DNA from: DDH964 sp963763205
GTDB taxonomy: Bacteria > Desulfobacterota > Desulfuromonadia > Desulfuromonadales > DDH964
DNA length: 64,000 bases
Assembly (NCBI GenBank): GCA_963763205.1
Contig: CAVXNQ010000022.1
Coordinates: 1 to 64,000, forward strand
Reading direction: 5' to 3'
Under the pieces are notes generated by a model. That model was not told the DNA's origin, did not search any database, and saw nothing but the letters and a program-made list of their open reading frames with translations. A program made the position numbers and the translations under genes. Shown piece by piece: positions 54,366 through 62,962 of this stretch. How positions within the stretch are numbered: position 1 is the stretch's first letter; each line of letters starts with the position of its first letter.

Positions 54366-55188
54366 ATGCTGGAACTGCTGAGAAAATACCGAATTCCGCT
54401 GATGGCAGCCTTTCTGCTGCTGGTCGCCCTGCTGCTTTATTCGGCCAATCTGCGCCACCGCGAACACACCACCCTCTTCGAGCGCTCGGTCCTGCAGTTG
54501 ACCCTCCCTCTGCACCGCGTGCTGGCGACCCTCACCGGCGGCGTTTCGGGCTGGTGGGAGGACTATGTCTGGCTGGTCGGGACGCGGCAGGAGAACCAGC
54601 GGCTGCTCGCCGAGAACCGCCAGCTGCACGGCGAACTCGACCGTCTGCAGGAGGCCCGCCTGGCCAATGAACGGCTGCGCCGCCTCCTCGAATTCAAGGA
54701 GACGCTGGTCCAGAAGACCCTTCCCGCCCAGGTGATTTCCGAGGACGCCTCGAGCTGGTTCCGTACCGTCGGCTATCGACAAGGGGAGCGCCGACGGCCT
54801 GCGCGAAGGGCTGCCGGTGGTGGTCGCGGAAGGCGCCGTGGGGCGGATCATCCGCGTCACCCCCCACCAGGCGCGGGTGCTGCTGATCACCGACGCCTCC
54901 TCGGCCGTCGCCGCCCTGGTCGAGAAGAGCCGGACCCGCGGAGTCTGCCGCGGCCAGGGCGACCAGCTGGTGCTCGACTTCGCCCTGAGCGGCGCGGAGA
55001 TCGCGGTCGGCGACCGGATCGTCACCTCCGGTACCGGCGGGGTTTTCCCCAAGGGACTGGTGCTCGGCCGCGTCGCCGCGGTGACCCACGTAGAATACGG
55101 CCTGTTCCAGGGGGTGAGCATCGCCCCGGCGGTCGACTTCAGCCGTCTCGAGGAGGTCCTGGTACTCCTTCCCGAGGTTCGGCCATGA
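54366..55188 (+). CDS. mreC: rod-shape protein MreC, frameshifted
   Basis: About 274 residues from two frames. One membrane helix (IPLMAAFLLLVALLLYSANL), a coiled coil (ENQRLLAENRQLHGELDRLQEARLANERLRRLLEF), then the MreC beta-barrel domains (VVVAEGAVGRIIRV, VLLITDASSAVAALVEKSR, VTSGTGGVFPKGLVLG). The frame changes at GTCGGCTATCGACAAG near 54770-54780; dropping one base restores VIDKGSADGLREG. It is a core shape gene, so a sequence error is much more likely than decay. The stop overlaps mreD by ATGA. Confidence 0.93.
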
Positions 55189-55718
55189 CCCGGGTCAGCG
55201 GCTACTTCCTCCTCGGCTACTTCTTTATCCTCCTCCAGGCCGGCCCGCTGGCGCGCTGCGTCCCATTCGGCTTCACCCCCGACCTGGTGCTGATCCTTAT
55301 CGTCTACATCGGGCTCAATGAGGATTACCTGCGCGGCTGTTTCCTGGCCTACCTGCTCGGCTGTTGCCAGGATGTCTTTGCCGGCACCAGCCTCGGTCTC
55401 TACGGCATGGCCCTGTTGGCTACCTTTCTTGCCGTGCGCGGGGTGGTCGGCCGGTTCAACGCCGAGAGCTCCCTGCTGCTGCTGTTCATGGTCGTCTGCG
55501 GCACCCTCCTGGAAGGGGCGGTGCTGATCGGCCTCGGTTTTCTGGCCGACCTCGACCAGCTGTGGCAGATCATTCTGCCGCGCCTCGCTCCCCAGGTTCT
55601 GCTCAACCTGGCCTTTGCCTGGCTGCTGCTGCGCCTGGTCACCAGACTGCAGCGGCGGCTCGCACCGCGCCGTCGCATCCCCGGGCTGCAGCGCCTGGAT
55701 CACCGCTATGAGCCTTGA
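55185..55718 (+). CDS. mreD: rod-shape protein MreD
   Basis: A 177-residue membrane protein with five or six helices; FGFTPDLVLILIVYIGL and GYLLGCCQD-like segments with YGMALLATFLAVRGVVGRF are typical. Start is the ATG overlapping the mreC stop (ATGA). It overlaps the following mrdA by 11 bases. Confidence 0.92.
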   Translation: MTRVSGYFLLGYFFILLQAGPLARCVPFGFTPDLVLILIVYIGLNEDYLRGCFLAYLLGCCQDVFAGTSLGLYGMALLATFLAVRGVVGRFNAESSLLLLFMVVCGTLLEGAVLIGLGFLADLDQLWQIILPRLAPQVLLNLAFAWLLLRLVTRLQRRLAPRRRIPGLQRLDHRYEP

Positions 55719-57566
55719 CTCGGACTGGCGGGAACGACCCGGTCTGCGCCGCCGCTTTCTCCTCGTCTCCCTGCTGGCGGCGACGATCTTCCTGCTGCTG
55801 GCGCTGCGCCTCTGGTACCTGCAGGTGATCAGCGTCGATCGCTACCGGAACCTCTCCGAGCGCAACCGGATCCGCTACCTGCCGATCGCCGCGCCGCGCG
55901 GACCGATCTACGATCGTGACGGCGAACTGCTGATCGACAACCGGCCGTCCTTCACCGTCTCCGTGCTGCGCCAGGAGGTGGAGGACAAGGAGCAGCTCCT
56001 CGACCGCCTGGCGACCTATCTGAAGGTTCCGCGGGAGGACCTCGCGACGCGTTGGGATGAAGGGCGCCGTTTCCCTCCCTACCGGCCGTTCCCGCTGGCC
56101 GAGGACGTCGGCCGGGACATCGTCGAACGGGTGCAGGAAAATTCCGTGGATCTGCCGGGGGTGATCGTCGAGGTCCGTCCCTTGCGGTCCTACCCCTACC
56201 AGGAGCTGGCCGCCCACCTCTTCGGCTATCTTGGCGAGATCACCGATCGGGAACTGGATGAGGAGCGCTTTGCCGACTATCGCCCCGGGGACTACGTCGG
56301 CAAAAACGGTTTGGAACAGTACCTCGAAACCGACCTGCACGGCACGGAGGGGGAACGACTGATTGAGGTCGACGTCAAGGGGAAGGAGCTGCGCATCCTC
56401 AAAACCCGGGAGCCGCACCCCGGGCACAAGGTCTACCTGACCCTGGAGCGCAAGGTGCAGCAGGCTGCGGAGCAGGCCTTCGGCGACCAGTCCGGAGCCG
56501 CGGTGGCCATCGACCCGCGCACCGGGGAGATCCTCGCCATGGTCAGCCGGCCCGCCTTCAACCCCGCCCAGTTCGCTCGCGGCATCTCCGGGAAGGACTG
56601 GGCGGCGCTGCTGCAGAATCCCCGCCATCCGCTGCAGAACAAGGCGCTCAAGGGGCAGTACCCGCCCGGATCGACCTTCAAGCTGGTCACCGCCCTGGCG
56701 GCGCTCAAGGCCGGTGCGATCACGCCGGCGACGACCGTCGACTGTACCGGCAGCCTGACCCTCGGCAACCGTGATTTCCGCTGCTGGAAAAAGGTGGGGC
56801 ACGGCGCCACCGACCTGAAGAAGGCGATCCGCGAGAGCTGCGACGTCTATTTCTACCAGGCGGCACTGGCGGTCGGCATCGATCCCATCGCCGCGATGGC
56901 CCACAAGCTCGGCCTCGGCCAGACTCTCGGCTTCCCCCCGGCGGCGAAAAGCCCGGACTGATCCCTGACCGGCAGTGGAAGCGGCGCCGTTACGGCGCAC
57001 GGTGGTACGACGGGGAGACGGTCATCGCCGCCATCGGCCAGGGCTACGTCACCGCCACCCCGCTGCAGCTGGCGGTGATGACGGCAACCATCGCCAACGG
57101 CGGCAAATTGCTGCGTCCCCACGTGGTCAAGGAGATCGACGACCTCGACGGCCAGGTCGTGCGCACCACCGAGCCGGAGGTGCTCGGCACGGCGGATATC
57201 CCCGCGGCCGATCTGCGGGCGGTGCGCAGCGGGATGGAGGCGGTGGTCAACGAGCCGCACGGCACCGGCCAGGCGTGCCGTCTCGATACGATCCGGGTCG
57301 CCGGCAAGACCGGGACCTCGCAGGTGGTGCGGATGAAGGAAGACCGCGAGGCGAACCGCGCGGAGGTCGCCTACCGTTTCCGCGACCACGCCCTCTTTGT
57401 CGCCTATGCCCCCGCCGACGACCCGCAGATCGCGGTCGCCGTGGTGGTCGAGCACGGCAGCCACGGCGGCAGCGCCGCCGCGCCGGTGGCGCGGGCGATT
57501 CTCCAGAGTTATTTCGGCATCGAAACCGCGGCGCCGGCGGCGCCGGCCCCCTTCGCCGGAGACTGA
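55708..57566 (+). CDS. mrdA: penicillin-binding protein 2, frameshifted
   Basis: About 620 residues over two frames. An N-terminal membrane helix (LLVSLLAATIFLLLALRLWYLQV), the PBP dimer domain with APRGPIYDRDGELLIDNRPS and a transpeptidase domain: SxxK as STFK (Ser about 322), the second motif as SCD and KTG in VAGKTGTSQV. The frame changes in a C6 run at 56934-56939; one added base continues GEKPGLIPDRQWKRRRYG. A homopolymer sequence error is likely. It makes lateral-wall peptidoglycan with RodA. Confidence 0.95.
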
Positions 57567-57570
57567 AGTC

Positions 57571-58668
57571 ATGTTCGATCGGCGCCTGTTGACCCATTTC
57601 GACTGGATGCTGCTGCTGGTGATCTGCCTGGTGACCAGCATCGGCATCGTCAACCTCTACAGCACCGCCTCCTCCCTGGGCGGCGGCACCACCCCGGTCT
57701 ACCTCAAACAGATCTACTGGCTCCTCATCGGCCTGGCGATCGCCATCGGCGTCAGTTCCATCGACTACCGCCACTTCGAACATTACGGTTTTCTCTTCTA
57801 CGGCATCAACCTGGCCCTGCTGGTGCTGACGCTGCTGATCGGCAGGACCTCGATGGGCGCGACGCGCTGGATCCACCTCGGCTTTTTCAACCTGCAGCCG
57901 TCCGAGATCATGAAGCTGGTGATCATCGTCACCCTCGCCCGGTTTTTCGCCGAAAAGGGGCATTTCCTCGGTTATTCCCTGCGTGAGCTGGTGATCCCCT
58001 TCCTCCTGCTCGGGGTCCCGGTGCTGCTGATCGTCAAACAGCCCGACCTGGGGACGGCGATGCTGATCATCTTCATCGGTGCGACCATGGCGCTGTTCGC
58101 CGGCATCCGCCGCTCGGCCCTCTTCGTCCTCGGCCTGCTCGGCAGCCTGGGGGTGTTCGGCGGATGGTTTCTGCTCCACGACTACCAGAAGGAACGCATC
58201 CGCACCTTCCTCAACCCGGAGCGCGACCCGCTCGGCTCGGGCTACCACATCATCCAGTCGAAGATCGCCGTCGGCAGCGGCGGTTTCTTCGGCAAGGGGT
58301 TCATGCAGGGGACCCAGTCGCAGCTCGCCTTTTTGCCCGAGCGCCACACCGACTTCGCCTTCTCGGTCTTCGCCGAGGAGTGGGGCTTTACCGGCTGCAT
58401 GGTGCTGCTTTTGCTCTACCTGTTCATCATCATCTGGGGGATCTACATCGCCCGCCGCGCCGGCGATCGCTTCGGCATGTTCCTCGCGGTCGGGGTGGTG
58501 GCGATGCTCTTCTGGCACATCGTCGTCAACCTCGGCATGGTCATCGGCCTGTTGCCGGTAGTCGGCGTCCCCCTGCCGCTCTTCTCCTACGGCGGGACCA
58601 GCATGGTCACGACGATGATCGGCGTCGGTATCCTGCTGTCCGTGAGCATGCGAAGGTTCATGTTCTGA
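57571..58668 (+). CDS. rodA: rod-shape glycosyltransferase RodA
   Basis: A 365-residue SEDS-family membrane protein with ten helices. HLGFFNLQPSEIMKLVIIVTLARFFAEK, VKQPDLGTAMLI, GKGFMQGTQSQLAFLPERHTDFAFSVFAEEWGF and GVPLPLFSYGGTSM are the hallmark stretches. It follows mrdA by four bases and completes the mreBCD-mrdA-rodA cluster; polymerises lipid II. Confidence 0.97.
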   Translation: MFDRRLLTHFDWMLLLVICLVTSIGIVNLYSTASSLGGGTTPVYLKQIYWLLIGLAIAIGVSSIDYRHFEHYGFLFYGINLALLVLTLLIGRTSMGATRWIHLGFFNLQPSEIMKLVIIVTLARFFAEKGHFLGYSLRELVIPFLLLGVPVLLIVKQPDLGTAMLIIFIGATMALFAGIRRSALFVLGLLGSLGVFGGWFLLHDYQKERIRTFLNPERDPLGSGYHIIQSKIAVGSGGFFGKGFMQGTQSQLAFLPERHTDFAFSVFAEEWGFTGCMVLLLLYLFIIIWGIYIARRAGDRFGMFLAVGVVAMLFWHIVVNLGMVIGLLPVVGVPLPLFSYGGTSMVTTMIGVGILLSVSMRRFMF

Positions 58669-58671
58669 TTG

Positions 58672-58775
58672 GGTCCAAGGTCACGAGGGCAAGGTCCCGG
58701 GTCCAAAGTCCTGGGTCCAAAGTCCAAAGTCCCGAGTCCTTGGACCTTGGACCCGAGTCCCGGGACCGGACTTTT
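58672..58775. repeat. degenerate GGTCCAAAGTCC repeats
   Basis: Short units such as GGGTCCAAAGTCC, GGTCCAAGG and GTCCCGGG recur about eight times on both strands between rodA and amrS, able to form several overlapping hairpins (for example GTCCTTGGACCTTGGAC). They probably arose as a hairpin-forming intergenic repeat; a role as terminator is possible. Confidence 0.6.
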
Positions 58776-58818
58776 TGCTATACTGGTCCTGTCCCAACCG
58801 GGGGCCGGGGAGGTGGCT

Positions 58819-59832
58819 ATGCGTGAAGCGCGTTTCTGGGAAAAGGCCGAAGAGGGCAAGGTCCGCTGCGGGCTGTGCCGCTTCCGCTGCCTGATCGGCA
58901 ACGGCCAGCGCGGCGTCTGCGGGGTGCGGGAGAACCGCGACGGGGTTCTCTACACGCTGGTCTACGGCAAAAGCATCGCCGAGAACATCGACCCGATCGA
59001 GAAAAAGCCGCTCTACCATCTGCTGCCGGGGAGCACCAGTTTTTCGGTGGCCACGGTCGGCTGCAACTTCCGCTGCCTGCACTGCCAGAATTACGAGATC
59101 TCCCAGTGGCCCCGCAACCATCGCGAGATCCCCGGTCGCGAACTGCCACCGAAGCAGATTGTCCGCCAGGCCCTGGCCGCCGGCTGCCGCAGCATCGCCT
59201 ACACCTACACCGAGCCGACCATCTTTATGGAATACGCCTACGACACCGCGGTGCTGGCCAAGGAGGCGGGGCTGAAAAACGTCTTCGTCAGCAACGGCTA
59301 CACCACCCCCGAGGCGCTGGCCGCCGTTGCTCCTTATCTCGATGGTGCGAACATCGACCTCAAGGGGTTTTCGGAAAAGTTCTATCGGGAGATCGCCGGC
59401 GCCACCCTGCAGGGGGTTTTGGAGACCCTGCGGGACTACCGGCGGCTCGGCATCTGGCTGGAGGTGACGACCCTGGTGATCCCCGGCCACAACGACAGCG
59501 ACGGCGAACTGCGCGACATCGCCCGCTTCATCGCCGGCGAGCTGGGCGTCGAGGTTCCCTGGCACGTCACCGGCTTCTATCCGACCTACAAGCTCACCGA
59601 TGCCCCGCCGACCCCGGTGGCGGCCCTGCAGCGCGCCCGCCGCCACGGCCTCGAGGCGGGGTTGCAGTTCGTCTACGCCGGCAACGTCCCCGGCGCCGGC
59701 GGCGAGAACACCCGCTGTCCGGCCTGCGGCGAAACGGTCATTGCCCGCCGCGGCTTCCGGGTTCTGGATGTCGCCCTGACCGACGGCGCCTGCCGCCACT
59801 GCGGCGCGCTCCTGGCCGGGATCTGGACCTGA
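58819..59832 (+). CDS. amrS: AmmeMemoRadiSam radical-SAM enzyme AmrS
   Basis: A 337-residue radical-SAM protein. Cys82, Cys86 and Cys89 in VGCNFRCLHCQN bind the 4Fe-4S cluster; further signatures are YTYTEPTIFMEYAYD, NGYTTPEAL and ANIDLKGFSEKFY. Cysteines in RCGLCRFRC (N-term) and RCPACGE...CRHCGALL (C-term) suggest an extra metal-binding pair. AmrS normally occurs with AMMECR1 and MEMO proteins, which are not in the window. The ATG at 58819 has GGGGAGG upstream. Confidence 0.92.
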   Translation: MREARFWEKAEEGKVRCGLCRFRCLIGNGQRGVCGVRENRDGVLYTLVYGKSIAENIDPIEKKPLYHLLPGSTSFSVATVGCNFRCLHCQNYEISQWPRNHREIPGRELPPKQIVRQALAAGCRSIAYTYTEPTIFMEYAYDTAVLAKEAGLKNVFVSNGYTTPEALAAVAPYLDGANIDLKGFSEKFYREIAGATLQGVLETLRDYRRLGIWLEVTTLVIPGHNDSDGELRDIARFIAGELGVEVPWHVTGFYPTYKLTDAPPTPVAALQRARRHGLEAGLQFVYAGNVPGAGGENTRCPACGETVIARRGFRVLDVALTDGACRHCGALLAGIWT

Positions 59833-60223
59833 CCCATTTCCCCGACCCGGCGACCATGGCCCACCACAGCGCCCGCGCCTTGCCCTTGGGCACGCTGACC
59901 ATGGCGTCGGCCGCGGCCGACGCCATATCACCCCCCCTCAATACCAGCCACCGGACCATCCCCATGGCTCTCGACCGCGGCCGACGGCTGCAGCTGATCT
60001 TCGACAACCGGACGTTCTTCCGGCATCGCCTGCTCGCAGCCCGGTTCGGCGTCCTCCCGCGGCTGCCGCCTCACTGGAGTCTTCTGCCGGCGCCGGCATC
60101 TGGTGCCGCCGGTGGCGCCGGCTGCGTGGCTTCGACAGCGGACAGTTGCCACCCGGGGGATTTTGTGCGATGTTTGACGCGCCCTGCCGGGGCCGACCAT
60201 TTAACGACAGGAGAGTCTTTGCA
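59833..60223. other. intergenic region with a 26-bp palindrome
   Basis: No gene that I can support. ATGGCGTCGGCCG with CGGCCGACGCCAT at 59901-59926 is a perfect 26-bp palindrome. Two weak frames (plus 59964 on, minus 59928-60200) have no ribosome site or family resemblance. Confidence 0.5.
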
Positions 60224-60478
60224 ATGAAACGTCTTGGCCAAGTGGCGATCGTGCTCGGGGTGGCGCTGCTGTGCCTCGCCACCAACCCTTCGCAGGCCCG
60301 CCACCAGGAGAAGATCAAGGAAGCCTTCCGGGCCGAGAACCGGGTGTTGGGCAAGATCGGCCTCGGGGAGGTCTACGCGCGGTCCTTCGAGTACCGCAAT
60401 TATCTTCTCTGTTCCCTGACCCGTGCCGAAGGCGAGATCAAGAGCTTCGGGGTTCTGGGAATGGTTTTCACCTTCTGA
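60224..60478 (+). CDS. small exported protein, DUF4359-like
   Basis: An 84-residue protein with a signal peptide (LGQVAIVLGVALLCLATNPSQA, cleavage about residue 26). The mature part FEYRNYLLCSLTRAEGEIKSFGVLGMVFTF resembles the DUF4359 pattern (R-NY-L-S...GxLGxxF). AGGAG lies 11 bases before the ATG. It precedes the TRAP operon by 13 bases. Function unknown. Confidence 0.65.
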   Translation: MKRLGQVAIVLGVALLCLATNPSQARHQEKIKEAFRAENRVLGKIGLGEVYARSFEYRNYLLCSLTRAEGEIKSFGVLGMVFTF

Positions 60479-60491
60479 AACGGGGGCAAGT

Positions 60492-61358
60492 GTGGTGCAA
60501 CCGAACCTGACGTCTTCGCGGTGGCCGCGGACCCTCGGCTTGGGGGCGCTGCTGCTGGCCCTGCTCGGCGGCTGCACCCTCTACAACTTTCCCCGGAATC
60601 TCTCCCAGGCGATGCTCGATCAGCCCGATCCGGAGACGGTGCGCGACGGGGCCCCGGCCTACCTGGTGCTGATCGATACCCTGATCGAGTCCGACCCCGA
60701 AAACGAAGGGCGGCTGCAGGCCGGCGCCCAGCTTTACGCCCTCTACGCGACCTCCTTTGCCGATGACCCCGGACGCCGGCGACGCCTGGCCGGGCGGGCT
60801 CGGGATTACGGCAACCGCGCGCTGTGCGCCGAGGATGGCCATCTCTGCGACCTCGCTGGCCGTACCTATCCCAAGTTCCTGGCCGGTTTGAAGCGCATCG
60901 ACGACGCTGACGAGGTGCCGCCCCTCTACGCCATGACCGTCGGCTGGCTGGCCTGGATCAAGGCCAACAGCGAGGACTGGGGGGCGATCGCCGATCTGCC
61001 CAAGGTCGAGGCGGCCCTGCGCCGCTGCCTGGCTCTTGACGAAGGGTACCGCGACGGCTCGGCGCACACCCTGCTCGGCATTCTGCTCACCCTGCGGCCA
61101 CCGGCGCTGGGCGGCAAGCCGGAGGAGGCCCGCAAGCACTTCGAACGGGCCCTGCAGCTTTCCGGCGGACGCGACCTGAGCGTCAAGGTGGAGATGGCCC
61201 GCAGCTACGCGCGGCTGATCTACGACCGCGAACTGCACGATCGGCTGCTCAAGGAAGTGCTGGCCGCCGATCCGCAGGCGCCGGGCCTGACCCTGACCAA
61301 CGTGCTGGCCCAGCGTCAGGCCAAGCAGCTGCTGGAGTCGGCGGATCAGTATTTTTGA
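60492..61358 (+). CDS. TRAP transporter TatT-family lipoprotein
   Basis: A 288-residue outer-membrane-type lipoprotein. Lipobox LLALLGGC follows a short signal sequence. The mature part has helical TPR-like repeats (RLQAGAQLYALYATSFADD, VEAALRRCLALDEGYRDGSAHTLLGILL, KHFERALQLSGGRDLSVKVEMARSYARL), matching TatT proteins that accompany certain TRAP systems. The start is GTG at 60492 (or 60495); no ATG is near. First gene of the TatT-DctP-DctQ-DctM operon. Confidence 0.85.
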   Translation: MVQPNLTSSRWPRTLGLGALLLALLGGCTLYNFPRNLSQAMLDQPDPETVRDGAPAYLVLIDTLIESDPENEGRLQAGAQLYALYATSFADDPGRRRRLAGRARDYGNRALCAEDGHLCDLAGRTYPKFLAGLKRIDDADEVPPLYAMTVGWLAWIKANSEDWGAIADLPKVEAALRRCLALDEGYRDGSAHTLLGILLTLRPPALGGKPEEARKHFERALQLSGGRDLSVKVEMARSYARLIYDRELHDRLLKEVLAADPQAPGLTLTNVLAQRQAKQLLESADQYF

Positions 61359-61419
61359 AGGGCGGTAGGACGTGAGACGTGAGATGGTTCGATATCGCGG
61401 AACGAGAGGACGTTTGGCT

Positions 61420-62421
61420 ATGACCAACAGAATACTGCTCCTGCTCGCGGCAGTTCTGCTCTGCGCCGCCCCGGCGCGGGCGCTCGACCTGAAGATCGCC
61501 ACCGTCGCCCCGGAAGGGTCGGCCTGGATGAAGGCGATGCGTGCCGGCGGCGACACGATCCGCCAGCGCACCGACGGCCGGGTGAACTTCAAGTTCTACG
61601 CCGGCGGGGTGATGGGCAACGACAAGAGCGTGCTGCGCAAGATCCGCATCGGCCAGCTGCAGGGCGGGGCCTTCACCTCCGGGGGGCTGGCCGAGGTCTA
61701 TCCGGACCTCGGCCTCTACAACCTGCCGCTGCAGTTCCGTTCCCCGGCCGAGGTCGACTACGTCCGCGCGCGGCTCGACCCGGTCCTGCAGCAGGGGCTG
61801 GAGGCGGCCGGGTTCGTCAGTTTCGGCCTCGCCGAAGGGGGATTCGCGCTGCTCATGGCCGACGTGCCGGTGCGCAGCATCGACGACATGCGCGGCAAGA
61901 AGGTCTGGGTCCCGGAAGGGGACACGATCAGCTACCGGGTGATGGAGTCCCTCGGTCTGGCCCCGGTCACTCTGCCCCTCACCGACGTCATGACCGGATT
62001 GCAGGCCGGCCTGATCAACGTCATTCCCGCCTCGGCCATCGCCGCGGTCGCTTTCCAGTGGTACACGAGGATCAGCTACGTGACCGACACCCCGCTCTCC
62101 TACCTGTATGCCACCCTGGCCATCGATCGCCGGGCCTTCTCCAGGCTCTCAGCCGCCGATCAGCAGGTGGTGCGCGAGGTGATGGGGCGCATTTACCAGG
62201 AGATCGACCACCAGAACCGCGCCGACGACAGCGCCGCCAAGGCAGCCATGCGCCAGCAGGGCGTCACCTTCGTTACGCCGGAGCCGGCCGAGATCGAACG
62301 CTGGCGGGGGATCGCCGCCAAGGTCGCCGACGATCTGCGCCGCGAGGGCGCCTTCACGCCGGCCCTCTTCGACCGCTTCCAGCAGCTGCTCGCCGACTAC
62401 CGCCGCGGCGGCGGAAAATAG
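61420..62421 (+). CDS. dctP: TRAP transporter substrate-binding protein DctP
   Basis: A 333-residue periplasmic binding protein. Signal peptide 1-21 (ILLLLAAVLLCAAPARA). KIATVAPEGSAWMKAMRAGGD opens the mature protein; FKFYAGGVMGNDKSVLRKIRIGQLQGGAFTSGGL and YNLPLQFRSPAEVD are typical of the DctP family, with the ligand-binding Arg in KFYAGGVMG...RIGQ. The start ATG at 61420 follows a weak AGGACG site. Substrate probably a carboxylate. Confidence 0.92.
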   Translation: MTNRILLLLAAVLLCAAPARALDLKIATVAPEGSAWMKAMRAGGDTIRQRTDGRVNFKFYAGGVMGNDKSVLRKIRIGQLQGGAFTSGGLAEVYPDLGLYNLPLQFRSPAEVDYVRARLDPVLQQGLEAAGFVSFGLAEGGFALLMADVPVRSIDDMRGKKVWVPEGDTISYRVMESLGLAPVTLPLTDVMTGLQAGLINVIPASAIAAVAFQWYTRISYVTDTPLSYLYATLAIDRRAFSRLSAADQQVVREVMGRIYQEIDHQNRADDSAAKAAMRQQGVTFVTPEPAEIERWRGIAAKVADDLRREGAFTPALFDRFQQLLADYRRGGGK

Positions 62422-62449
62422 CTCCCTGAAAGAGGACGGTGCCTCCACC

Positions 62450-62962
62450 ATGAATCGGCCCCTGCCGCAGTTTCTGACCACCCTCGACAACCTCGGGCGC
62501 CGCCTCGAGGACGCCCTGCTGGTGCTGCTGCTCGGTGGGCTGATTGTCCTCGCCGCGTTGCAGATCGTGCAGCGCGACCTCTTTTCCGGGGGCTTCGTCT
62601 GGAGCGACGAGCTGCTGCGCCTGCTGGTGCTGTGGCTGGCGCTGGTCGGGGCGGTGGCCGCCAGCCGCGACGACAATCACATCAACATCGACGTCCTCTC
62701 GCGCTGGCTGCCGGTGCGCCTACGCCTGGCCGCCCGGGTGATCGTCGACCTCTTTACCTGCGGGCTGTGCGGACTGCTCGCCTGGCATGGCGGACGCTTC
62801 GTCGCCGGCGAGCGGGAGTTCGCCTCCACCGTCCTCGGCGGGCTTCCCGCCTGGCCTTTCGAGGCCATCATCCCCGTCGGCTTCGGGCTGATCGCCTGGC
62901 GCTACGCGGTCTTTACCGCCCGCGACCTGATCCGGCTGGCGCGCGGCGAGGTGGCCGCATGA
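62450..62962 (+). CDS. dctQ: TRAP transporter small permease DctQ
   Basis: A 170-residue inner-membrane protein with four helices. VLLLGGLIVLAALQIVQRDLF, WSDELLRLLVLWLALVGAVAASRDDNHINIDVL are the DctQ signatures. It lies 28 bases behind dctP and overlaps dctM by ATGA. Confidence 0.93.
   Translation: MNRPLPQFLTTLDNLGRRLEDALLVLLLGGLIVLAALQIVQRDLFSGGFVWSDELLRLLVLWLALVGAVAASRDDNHINIDVLSRWLPVRLRLAARVIVDLFTCGLCGLLAWHGGRFVAGEREFASTVLGGLPAWPFEAIIPVGFGLIAWRYAVFTARDLIRLARGEVAA

Noticed and set aside
54366..57566. Calling mreC and mrdA pseudogenes
   Set aside because: Homology continues on both sides of a single-base shift, one in a C6 run, in an otherwise intact shape operon; sequence error is the simpler reading.
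59928..60227. Small frames on both strands before the DUF4359-like gene
   Set aside because: No ribosome sites and no similarity to known families.
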